A stretch of 64,000 bases of DNA from Kudoa neothunni. Lineage: Eukaryota > Cnidaria. Positions 37,151 through 47,873 of this stretch are shown piece by piece. The position numbers and the translations under genes are program-made. Location of the stretch: positions 6,758,001-6,822,000 of the forward strand of contig OZ199839.1 of the NCBI GenBank assembly GCA_964304625.1. The letters are read 5' to 3'. The notes beneath the pieces were generated by a model. The model saw nothing but the letters and a program-made list of their open reading frames with translations, made no database searches and was not told the origin of the DNA. The first letter of the stretch is position 1. The number at the start of each line of letters is the position of its first letter.

Positions 37151-37968
37151 TGTATATATAAAGCTGAAGTGTCTGTGTGTATGTGTACGGATTTTTCATT
37201 CTTTATAGAGAGACATGTCGCTCCATTTGAGCACACATATGGAAAAATATAATTTTATTTTAACACAGAAAAATATGTAAAAAATTATAAAAGATTTGCG
37301 TCCAACAAAATGTCTAAAAACATTTTCAAGTGGTATGATTGGAATGAGTTGAGGATTTATGCAAACATGTAGATCATTTCGTTAAAATTTTCAAAGTTAA
37401 TTATAAACATACCATACCGTTTATTATACCTTAAAATTAGTGAAAAAAAATTAATTAATTGAATTAGTTCAAATAAGGGAGGTAATATTAGGTTATGTAG
37501 CCAAACATTAATATGAAATTCATTTGTTGTTGTTTAACATGATTAGTCATATTCATATGGTATGATTTAGAGCTTACTATAATCAACAAGGAGAGAATCG
37601 AATATTTACCAGTTCTTTTAAATTTTAAATGAAATTTAAGTACGAAAGGATGCATCTGGTATATATTTATCTACCATAAAACATTAAATATTTATTATAT
37701 GTTGTTATTACTGCATTTTTTGATAATTATTAGTTATACATCCTAAAAATAAAGATTCAAATCACATAATAACATCACCTAAACATTTTAAATTTTCTGT
37801 GTTTAAAAGTTTACACCCTCTGTGTAAAATTGTAAAATTAGGGTATTTTTATATCCTAAATTTTTTTTGATAAACCAATTTAGAATATAAAAATAATTAA
37901 TTTTGAAAAGTTTGAAAAGTGTTTATCGATTAAATTAGAAATTATAGACCAATATTTCTAGCTAATCA
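37151..37968. other. AT-rich spacer
   Basis: Nothing recognised except possible eroded sub-terminal transposon text near 37810-37850 (TTACACCCTCTGTGTAAAATTG). Confidence 0.4.
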
Positions 37969-37988
37969 TTAATGCGCATGCGCATTAA
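37969..37988. repeat. 20-bp perfect palindrome
   Basis: TTAATGCGCATGCGCATTAA is its own reverse complement. It starts and ends in TTAA, the piggyBac target, and lies beside the broken piggyBac transposase. It may be an empty or rearranged transposon end, or a regulatory palindrome. Confidence 0.85.
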
Positions 37989-38189
37989 ATCAAAATTTAT
38001 CCGGTGGTGTAGAAAACGTATTGACGATACGCGTACAAGATCTTATTTTCCAAGTCGGAAAAGCTTTTAAGTAGCATCAGAATTATGTTATTAAATTAAA
38101 CATAAGAACAAAGAATAACATTAATAATAAGACAACATTGTCACAAAGTTATCGGTTAAAACAATTAAAACATAATTTTAATGGAATTT

Positions 38190-39700
38190 TCAGCGAGACG
38201 AAGCATAAATGTCGCATTTTATTTTGGTTTTTCTATCATACTTCCAATCGTAAAATCGACATCTCCCATAATTACTTTGTCCAATTATAACAGATATAAC
38301 GGGAGTCCTCACTAGCAGTCATATTTTGTTTCCGTCTCAAAAGTAGTCGATGTGTCGATTGGGTTGCCATCATTTTCAAAAATTACCCCTTGAGTCCGAG
38401 TAATTTGGAAAAAGGGAATAAATTTTTTTATATACAAAACGCATTAATTGGACCGATACCAACCATATTAAATATTAAAGGAAACAATTAACAACCAACG
38501 ACAAATTATTCGTCTAAAATTTTTTTCTGCCAACAATCTGGAAATCGTATCAACTTCGCCTTTTACTGCATTATAAATAATAATGCATTATAATGCACCA
38601 TAATGCATCATAACATCGGTTTTAAGTGGCTTTTCAGTTGATATTTGGGTGTTTGTCGAGGAGGAACAAAACATAAACAGGTTTATTTCTCCGCGGGAGA
38701 TAGGAGACATCTTAGCATCATTTTTTTGCTATTAGAAACAAAAAGAGATAAATGAAGAGGAGTCGTTCTATCTGGTCTCAAATATGGCGGTATCCCCTTC
38801 TTATTTGAACGCATCACTCCAACAATCGTAAGTTTTGTTGTAACAATTCATTCGCTAACTCAATTGCAATTGACTTGGGGAAATTTTCGCATACCACATT
38901 TCTACCATAACGTTCGGATGGTTCTACTACCTTTAAACCAATATTCCTCCCAATATTCTCAGCCCTTGTACCATTTTGAGATCACTTTCCCAAATTGACA
39001 AGCGCATTGCAAACAAAAGTTGACGTTGGGTTAGTTATTAAAAAAACTTTAGACCATATTTTAAACGCTTTTTGGCAATTATTGTTTGAATTTACAACGA
39101 CCACTAAAAATCACAAGTTGCTCGTCGACGCAAAGATCTTCAAAGGATCGAAAACTCTGAATAAGTGAGTCAACTCAGAGTTCACGAATGTGGCAAAATT
39201 TATCTAATGTTTTTCTTGTATCTTGTGTTCTCAAATTGTCGAAATGAAACGCTCTCTTGATTTGTCGGAGTCTATTTAAAGAAAATAGGTCACGATAAAC
39301 TTGTCTTCCCTCTTCTAACCCAAAAATTCTTTGACTGGTTGTTAATTATCATCAAATATTACCATTAACAAGAAACATCCGATGAATCCATCGAATTCTA
39401 CAGTATCTAATCTAATCAAATTTTTTTGCCATATTGGTTTATGTTTTAAAATTAAATCATACATTTCCTAACGAAAAAACATTTTAAAAGTATCAATAAT
39501 TTCATTAATATTCTGTAAAACGAAAGATGATACATCAGTACGACTGGTCAACATATTTTCGACCGCAATTTTGGAAGTCGAGGGTTTTTTAATTGTTAAA
39601 AAGGTTCCATTCTTATATATTAGAGAGTCAAATGGAGCATTGGTTTCAACTTTCGAACTATCTGTAGACGTATCACGCTTAAAAGAATAATCCATGTCTG
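38190..39700 (-). mobile_element. Broken piggyBac transposase
   Basis: Minus-strand translation recovers piggyBac blocks in N-to-C order across several frames: an acidic N-terminus (MDYSFKRDTSTDSSKVETNA at about 39695), then FDGFIGCFLLMVIFDDN with QPVKEF, then SRERF, DKFCHIREL, the diagnostic DEQLVIFSGRCKFKQ (compare DEQL.PFRGR..F.QY in active relatives, containing a catalytic Asp), VMRSNKKGIPP, and a C-terminal cysteine-rich end (RKTKIKCDI). Many frame changes and stops make it inactive. Likely right end at a TTAA at 40113 preceded by CCCCATTTTACTTGATGG; sub-terminal GGGGTGTAAAAT and GGGGTATAAAAA repeats lie at 39892-40100. The left end is not settled; an element of about 2 kb fits. Confidence 0.85.
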
Positions 39701-40116
39701 AAGAATTAGTATCAGGATAGTTGCCGCTGTATTCACTCGAGCAAGTTTAACAATGTGGTCAGTCGGCGCACGCGCAACACAAATTTTCCAGTACTATTTG
39801 TTGATTTAAACAATAATTCATCGACGAAAGTTTATGAAATTAAACGAAAAAGTATCATTTTTTATTCGAAACAATTAAATCCAAAAAAACGTGGGGTGTA
39901 AAATTATTCCAATTTTATTTGGAGGGTATTTTTGCGTTATATTTTACTTTACAAAACAAAAACTTTTTTTTTATAAAGTAGATTGTGTATTATAAAACGT
40001 TAGAAGATTAGATGGAATATAAAAAGTTATACTCTTAAAATTGAAGCAAAAAATAAAGATTCAAGAGACCTGGGGTATAAAAATTATAAAAATACCCCAT
40101 TTTACTTGATGGTTAA

Positions 40117-40737
40117 TGGGACAAAAATAATGCATGCAAACGCATGTATTTATTAGGAGTAAATTGTACCGTGATAATTTTTACGATTAAATGTAATATA
40201 TTCAGGAAATCTAAAAAAATAAACTTCTTTTAGAATAAATATAAATTATGACTAATTAATTTTTTCCAATGTATTAATCTCTCACTTAAACGACGAGAAT
40301 TTGTTTACCGTGTTTTCCCATCTAAATATCTGGAAACATCTGAGGTGGGATTCAATGAAAACAAAAAATAATGCAAAAAATTAAATTTTGTATTAACTGA
40401 CTAAAAGTTTACTTGTTTAATCGAATTTAATGGGAAATTACAAGATGTGGAAATCTTAGTATTGTCAGCTTTCAGTTGTTTACATGAAGTTCACACAAGA
40501 AAATAATCTCTTTAATTGTAAAAAAGAAACTCCGGTTTATTTCAGTCATTAAAAATTGATTTTTTAAATTTCATATGTCTAATAATATATTAAAATCTAT
40601 TTACGTATAAAGAGACGATTTGTTCGCACAATGACATTACTACTTTACATATATATAACCTATATAAACATATAAAGATATGGATTACGAAAATTATATC
40701 ATAAATTGTTAGTGTGTGTGTATAACTGGAAATTGTA
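40117..40737. other. AT-rich spacer before the ABCG gene
   Basis: Presumed promoter region of the transporter; a TATATATAACCTATATAAAC stretch at about 40650-40670 could hold a TATA box 70-90 nt before the ATG. Confidence 0.4.
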
Positions 40738-43406
40738 ATGGATGATCGAGGTGATTAACTCTATTTCTATTTTTACTCACAATAATAATAATGATAATAA
40801 ATTCCACATTACTTAGATAACGCATCTATAAGTATTATTAACGATCCACCCAAAAATATACTGAAATTTAAAAATATAAATCTTACATTCGGAGATATGA
40901 CTATCCTAAATGATATTCATGGAGAGATATCCTCGCAAAATATACTAGCACTTATGGGCCCCAGTGGTAGAATTTTTAATATTTTAATTTGTGATATCTT
41001 TACAGGTAGTGGAAAAACTTCTCTTTTGAATTTGTTAAGTTTTCGAAACGAATTACTCCCAAACAATGTGTCGAGTGGATGTATCACGTTGAACGACGTA
41101 CCGCTAACTGAAAGAGACCGATACCGCATAAGTTATGTGTTGCAACAGGATATTTTCTTCCCCTCACTCACATTGTATGAGACTCTCTCGGTATAATTTG
41201 GTATATAATTAATTGAAAATAACTTTTTTCAAGTTCCATGTAAATTTACAAGTTTCGTCTGTGTATTCTCGAGAAGAAAAAGAAAATATAGTAATCAAAT
41301 GTTTAATAGGGAATCCTCTCATCATTTTGTCACAAAGATAACAAGACTCGCCCAAAGTGTGCATCTTGAAGAATCTATGAATAAAAGTAAATTCTTTGAT
41401 ATTTATTTCGGAAGCAAAATGGTTAATATTGTTACATAAAGTAATGGGAGGTGGTATGATTCCAGGATTGTCGGGAGGTATTGTGATCATAGAATAAACA
41501 AGGTTATAAAAAATAAAATTAAGGCGAAAGAAAGCGTGCTAGTATAGCCTGTGGATTAATTACGGATAGTGATATTCTTATTTTGGATGTATTCTATTCC
41601 TGGAAGAGTTGAGGAGGAATTATTAACTAGATTTCTCTAAAAATAGGAACCCACTTCTGGCCTTGATTCTTATATGGCCGAAATGATCATCAATATTTTG
41701 AAAGCTTATTGTAGAAATCATAACAAAATTGTTATCACATCGATCCATCAACCCAGTAGTCAAACATTTCACTGCTTTGACCAACTCTTGTTGATAACTT
41801 GCGGGAAAGTAACTTTATCACGTTTGTATGGTCAACAAGTGTTTTAATTATTTATTGAAGGTGGCATATGAAGGTTCCACAAATCAGGTAGCAAGTTTTT
41901 TTGTCAATTGTGGTTTCCATTGTCCTCCAACATGGAACATTGCCGATTATATATGTAGATAAATTGGTGCTATGATTTTATTAAACGGATATTGTTGTGT
42001 TTGTAATTTAGTAGAGGTGGTAAGACCCAACAGCCAGTCAACTGATAAAATTGTAAAAGAGTTTAAAATCATGTAACTTTTCTCGCCAAGCAATTTCATA
42101 AATAACTTCCCATCCCGTTTTATCACTTAGAAGAGATAAAAAATATGACGCTTATCAAAATAAAAGTATCCGCGACGATAAGGATGAAACATCCTCAACT
42201 GCAAATCTTATTGGAGACGTGGTAAAAGCAGATGGTTTGAAGAAAAGATGGAAAGCTAACCGATGGACTGAGTTTAAATATCTTTTTTGTCGAAATATTC
42301 GTTTGACAATCGCAGAACAATTAAGCTTGTTGATTTTAAGCAAAAATATTATAATTTGTTTGATAATGGGAACTGTTTGGTTCAATTTGAAATGGGATGC
42401 TAGCCATTTTCAAGACATATGCGCTTTAGTATTTCATTAATTAGATTAATTGAAGAATTTGTAACAGAAAGTTTAGATATTCGTCTTGTTAATTATACAA
42501 TTTGTTACGCCCATGCTCAGCTCTATATTATTTTGTAAGAAGTTAATCTAATAATTAAAAACTCGGAGAAATATTATACAAAAATATTTATTCATAGTTG
42601 AAGTCGAAAAACTGATGATTTCCAGGGAGAGAATATCTTCTTTGTATAGATTGTCATCGTATTATGCAGCTAAAGTATTGGGTGAATTGCCCGCTTTGTT
42701 TATTCTCCCGTTAACCAACATTATTATTGTGTATCCTATGGTCGGTCTGCCGGGAGGTTTAACAATTCTGCTATTCATTGCAATACTATATGCAACTAAT
42801 ATTATAGGAATGGTAAGAACATTTTCTCATCGGTTCGAATTCCTAAATACTGTCATATTAGATATTTGGTTTATTTGCCGGTTCTTTGGGTTTACGTCAG
42901 AGAGAAGCAATTACTGTTGCGACGATTCTCCTAATGTTTTTTGAACTATTTGCCGGGTATTTTGTATCAAAATTGCCTGATGGATTGAAATGGGGTAAAT
43001 ATCTATCACCAATCTATTGTTTCTATATACTTCTTGCCTATTTACTTTTCAGCTCCAGAAAATTAAAGTAATTTCATACGAAATTCCAAAAAATATTTAT
43101 ACCTCGCTTTTGTTTTTTTTGCCTAGATGTGATTCCGCCTTTGCAATTCCACTGTGTGCAAATGTGACTAAAAACGGAACACTAGATGTTGACGTCATCC
43201 TACATGTTATGCAAGCTGAAATCAGCTATTACTGGATGATTATAATATTATTCATCATATCAGTTATTATAATTACTCTCGCATATATCATGCTACGAAA
43301 AACTATTACCAAACCTTCAAGAGGATTCCCATTGTGCGATATCTTCAGTCCAGTCCTCTTAATTATCAAGAAATACAAAAAACCTCAAATATCTACCTCA
43401 CCATAA
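40738..43406 (+). CDS. ABCG (White-type) half-transporter
   Basis: Fifteen exons by manual splicing: 40738-40750, 40817-40966, 41006-41190, 41234-41290, 41338-41386, 41442-41477, 41524-41588, 41647-41838, 41888-41954, 42012-42072, 42131-42428, 42477-42534, 42598-42812, 42862-43067 and 43127-43406. They sum to 1,932 nt (643 aa), a multiple of three and the usual half-transporter length. The ATPase domain comes first: Walker A GPSGSGKT split by intron 2, Q-loop VLQQDIFFPSLT, signature LSGGERKR split by intron 6, Walker B ILILDEPTSGLDS split by intron 7, and switch SIHQPS. The membrane domain follows, with the ABCG block SSLYRLSSYYAAKVLGELPA and about six helices, plus an extracellular loop with two Cys and an NVT glycosylation site before the last helix. 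ABCG half-transporters dimerise and export lipids, sterols or drugs; the substrate is not predictable. All junctions give continuous family-like text, so the gene looks intact. Confidence 0.95.
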
Positions 43407-44163
43407 CCCACCTACCTACCTTATAAGTTATCTCTTGCTAATTGTTACATATGTGTTACTTTAATGAATGTTTGATTTCTAAACAAATGAACTGCTGATA
43501 TTCGCTGTAATCTAATTACCATTCTCTTTTCTCGAGCCAACGGATTATTTAATTTTAACCCACAATAATGATTTTATAAATATAGAATAATCAAATCAAG
43601 TTTCGTTAAATTAAATTTAATAAAAAGTACTTTAGGTATTAAAAAATTAATACGCGATTAAACGTTTATATCGGGATCTACACTCGAAATAACACTTTTG
43701 GTGTGCACATATAAACTCAATTCGGGAAATGTTAATAACATTTACAAAATAAAGATTCAGTTTTATTATCGAATTAAAAAAAATTAAAACATTAAATTCT
43801 CATTTTAAAGTTTATATGCTTGTTAGAAATTCCTATATTTTTAACTTAGAATAAAAATTATATTTCTGAGGTTCTCGGCAGACCCCGCAAGTTTAAACGA
43901 TTATCTAATAATAAGCTTTGGAATTTTTATCTATAAAACGATCTTAATTTAATATTAATGAAAATATATTTTCATTCATCTTTAAGGGATAAGTTAATTG
44001 TGAATAAATTTAAAACAAATAGTTTCTTTTGAAAATGATCAATTTCATAGTTCGATTAAAGTTTTTATTCACCTTCTGTTTTTGATTAAACTTTAGAATT
44101 AATCATATTAATTTCGAAAGCATTAGTTATATTTAATTGCCGGGAGTGTACGGGTATTTAATT
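43407..44163. other. AT-rich spacer
   Basis: Nothing recognised between the transporter and SapB copy 6. Confidence 0.5.
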
Positions 44164-44675
44164 ATGGCTGTTATTAGTTTTATTCTGTGTTGGGCTTTTC
44201 TGTTTATTGGTGAGAGAAATTTAACTAGAATAAAAATAATCAAAGATTTAGCTTCAATTAACAGCAATGAATCACATTCACTCAACGAGTTTAATTTTTT
44301 TGAAGCTATGCATGCAATAGTCAATGCATCGAATGCTTTGAGGGAAACGAGATCAAAACCTACTTCTGTTGCCTGTGAAGTTTGTTATGTAATTGTTTGA
44401 TTAACAATTAAAGCTGTAGATATGTATTTAGAGAGTGGATGAATTTATGAAAAAAACTGTAAGAATGGGTTCTCACAATTTCTTCATTAATTTAGTGTGT
44501 AACTTAATTGGCTCATACAAGACAACGGTATAGTTCGTTAGTTTCCAGGTTGTAAATAAAATGTTCTTAGTGCAAAGATCTGGCAGAAGGGATCCTAGAA
44601 GTTTATGAAAAGGCACTAAATGATGTTTCCACCGATAACGTTTGCATGATATTATGTAATGAAGAAGAAGATTGA
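44164..44675 (+). CDS. Secreted saposin-B-like small protein, copy 6
   Basis: Exons 44164-44209, 44252-44388, 44432-44527 and 44571-44675; introns 42-43 nt; about 127 aa. Signal peptide MAVISFILCWAFLFIG. Mature cysteines: CEVC, LVC after 23 residues, a Cys starting exon 4 (CKDLAEGILEVYEKAL), and VCMILC, then an acidic EEED tail. This is the canonical six-cysteine SapB arrangement without the extra helix-2 Cys present in copies 1, 3, 4 and 5. Exons 1-4 match the lengths of the 35270 gene (46, 137, 96, 105 nt). A decayed near relative lies at about 51.0-51.2 kb. Likely secreted and lipid-binding. Confidence 0.88.
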
Positions 44676-45144
44676 ATTAAAATAATATATAACTTTTACC
44701 AACTGATTATTACATCAGCTCACTCAATCACACATTATCGATTATATATTTTACTTGGGAATTTTATTTTTAGCTTAATTGGTATGATGATATATTTTAA
44801 AAATGATAAATTCATGCATAGACAAAAATTTTCATTAGCTTATAATTATTTGTTAATCTTGATTCTATTTGTAAAAGTTTCTACAAAAAGATATATTCTT
44901 TATTGATTCATCCAAATTCTGTATGTTTTTGCATTCTTTAATTGATCTTCCTAAAATTCGTTCATTTATTTATTTATTAATTAAATATTATAATAATTTT
45001 TAAGCAGAGGCTCTTGGAGCAGTAAAATTGAATCGTAAACCAGGGCTGTCAAAGCTTTGGTTTTTTCATTTTTCACAAAATCTTTGACTTTTATTGAATA
45101 CCTGTACACATTTAATGATAAAATAAACCTTTTTATTTGCGATG
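44676..45144. other. AT-rich spacer
   Basis: 3' flank of the SapB gene; nothing else recognised. Confidence 0.5.
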
Positions 45145-46292
45145 TTAATCCTCGAATGTACTAAAAATCGATTGCATTCCGATGAATTTGTGGGGTAAAA
45201 AATTACCCCAGATTTTTATTTCTCCATTCGAACTATAAAAAATATTTTATCGCAGAAAATAAAAAATAGGCAAAATCCCAAGGCTAGATTCAGCTGTAAA
45301 ACAACTAACATTCCTAGCAGTAATTCCCATAATCCTACGATAACTGTATTCGTTAAAGATCGCAAGTAAAGACGTCTCTTCATTAAAGCTTACTGTTTGA
45401 GTGTATTTCACTTTTATATCATGTGCAAAATATTTTAATTATTATTTGCACAAAAATATAATATTTAATAAGAATAAGATTCGCATACAAACAGATTAAT
45501 TTTTGCAACAATTTCTTACACCTGAAACAAGCTATAATTGGTTTCTTATCAATTCGCCGTAAAGAACATTCAAACCTTAAGAATGTTGTTCATTCATTTG
45601 GTGTGATGAGTTATAATAGAATAGATAAGATCGAGCTATTAGGATTTTAGGCTTCAATGATATTTCTTTCCCTTAACGGAAAGATATAATAAATTTTCTC
45701 ATAACCATATTAACTTTCAATTTTTTTTATAAATTAAACCCGTATTCATAAATAATAAATCAATTAAATGGAAAAACACCACCATAGGCCATCATTATTG
45801 ACTCGAATTCTCAAAATTTTTAATCTCGTCAGATTCTTACGACATATCAGTTGAAAAGTATTCATAATCACTGTAAAGTAATTTTATTCATCATTTTAAT
45901 TATTATCGGTGAAATCCATCTCAATTATCGTGTTGTTAAAAATAAAGAAGGAAGTCACGTGATCCACAGCATAAGTAATAATCATATAACTCCAAATTTA
46001 GCCATTAGATAAACCTAAAATTTGATTTATACAATAATTATTGTTATATCAATCGATTGGAGTGAAAAACATCTGAGGTAATTTTTTACCCCAAAAATTC
46101 ATTGGAGTGTAAACTTGATATAATTTTTCTGATTTTCTATTTTTAGTCATAAGATTTTAAAATAATATATTAATAAATTTTTTGGATGATTTCAACAAAA
46201 ATCCGTATCCAATGAAGAGCAAACAAATCGCCAATACAACCAATAACTTTTTGTTGGAGTCAAAATTTCCCCCAAATTCATCAGAGGGTTAA
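45145..46292. mobile_element. piggyBac-like MITE, family A copy 2
   Basis: TTAA at 45145-45148 and 46289-46292. Left end CCTCGAATGTAC and inverted right end CCCTCTGATG. Collinear with 28928-30121 over the whole length (shared AAAACAACTAACATTCCTAG, GATCGCAAG, GTTTGAGT.TATTTCAC, AGGAAGTCACGTGAT and a terminal CCCCCAAATTCATCAGAGGG). The sub-terminal GGGGTAAAAAATTACCCC palindrome at 45192-45210 is better preserved here than in copy 1. Confidence 0.8.
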
Positions 46293-47559
46293 TATTATAT
46301 TTATAATAACTATAATATTCAGATCAAATCATATCATATTAGATCATATCATATCAGATCATATCATATCATATAGGGTTTAAACATTATGATATTGTAC
46401 GACAGCACATTAGATTGTTTAATGTGAGACGGTTGCATAATTAGTCAGTAAACACTGCCGCACGTTATTAGAAAATTTAAACGTTATTTCGAAATATATC
46501 ATGAACAATGAAGTAATTAATTGTGTGTACATTTATATGCACTAGGCATTAAATATGAGTGAGTGTTAATGTCAAAAAATTTCAATAATATGACGATAAC
46601 ATTAAATTTAATATCCAATTTAATTATTACATTGGAAGAAGTTTAAAAACATTAATAGATATTATTCTATTTTACTGTTGTATTTTAAACTAGAGGTTTT
46701 CCTGACCATGGGTTTTTTGTGTGAACTGGGGATTCTCAACGGTCTATCTTTAGATTTTTTTGAAAATCTCGCTGACAACCCTGTTATAAATAGTATGAAA
46801 TTTGGCGCGGTGGAAAATCCCAATCCCTGTATCTTTTATTTTCAATGCTGTTATAGAATTGAACGTGATCAAAACTAAGGGCATCTGAATAATATTTTCC
46901 ATGTCAATAGCCACTTCCTGACTAATATTGATAATATTGATAATGTTAAGTCCCAAAAATATTCTTGATTTTATTAGACTTATGTCAAATGAAAATATTA
47001 TCCGACTGGGGAAGATGCATAATAATATTAAAATTAGAAATTACTTAATTTCTAAAACTCGAGAACGAAAATTTTAATCAAATTGCAAACTAAAAATAAA
47101 TCTCAAAGTTTGTTAATTAATGACGAATTTAAAATATACGCTATCAGTTAAAAAGTTATCTGGTTAAACTAGGCATTATTCACATAGCTGCATCGATTAA
47201 CCTTAAAAAACTACAATTATCCAGTATTCAATTTTATGTATTGCTATTTTTTAAATGTTATAATAAAACTATTACATGCAAAGAGATATCACCACAGCTA
47301 ATCAGCAATAGGTCATTAATTAAATAAATAGAGTGTATCCCAGGAATTAAATAACTTTTCAATTAATATAAAAATCAACAAAATATTTTTCTACACAATC
47401 AAAGATGAATTAATTGCCCCCAAAAAATCAACAACAAACATAAAAACCAATAAAAATAATGAACATATAAGAATGTCTAACGTAGCATTGTTTTCATGAC
47501 ATTTTTTACAACTCTGGGGAGTTTGGTGATATTTTCTGGATTATCGACGGAGTATTTTA
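46293..47559. other. Spacer with a pentamer microsatellite and an orphan frame
   Basis: An ATATC-type pentamer array (interrupted by AGATC units) fills about 46324-46376. The frame at 46678-46878 has a protein-like C-terminal part (FFENLADNP..., PNPCIFYFQCCYRIERD). I cannot attach exons or a family to it and treat it as possible relic or chance. Confidence 0.45.
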
Positions 47560-47718
47560 ATGTCTGGAAAACTGAGTTTAAAAAAGTCATCTCCTAGAAC
47601 ATACCTGGAAGTCGTCAGTAGCCTTCACATTCATCGATTTTTTAGAAGCGCTGATTTTGATGACCATTCTCGACTAGATACAATTAAACAAAAGCTGCCT
47701 ATTCAAACTACATTTTGA
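47560..47718 (+). CDS. Small 52-codon ORF upstream of the HEAT gene
   Basis: Starts MSGKLSLKKSSPRTYLEVVS and ends KQKLPIQTTF; balanced amino-acid composition and low AT bias compared with chance frames here. It lies 155 nt before the HEAT-repeat gene on the same strand. It may be a small independent protein, the last exon of an unseen gene, or an upstream ORF in the HEAT mRNA leader. No family recognised. Confidence 0.4.
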   Translation: MSGKLSLKKSSPRTYLEVVSSLHIHRFFRSADFDDHSRLDTIKQKLPIQTTF

Positions 47719-47873
47719 GTTTTCAGCAATCTATCACTATCCTTTTCGAAGTTTTGTAGCGAGTCTGAGTTGGTCATTAGGAGAGACGGGCCCAACACAG
47801 AATACCCAGAGTAAGGAGCATGCGCGGAAAAATTTAAGCGTATACACTGAACGAAAAAGAATTTCAATCGAAA

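Noticed and set aside
42820-42840. GGTTCGAATTCC resembling a tRNA B box
   Set aside because: Lies in an ABCG intron with no matching A box or cloverleaf.
46324-46376. ATATC pentamer array as a possible regulatory element
   Set aside because: Looks like an ordinary microsatellite just outside a MITE end.
46678-46878. 66-codon frame with PNPCIFYFQCCYRIERD
   Set aside because: Protein-like at one end, but no start, splice partner or family could be supported; noted in the spacer entry only.
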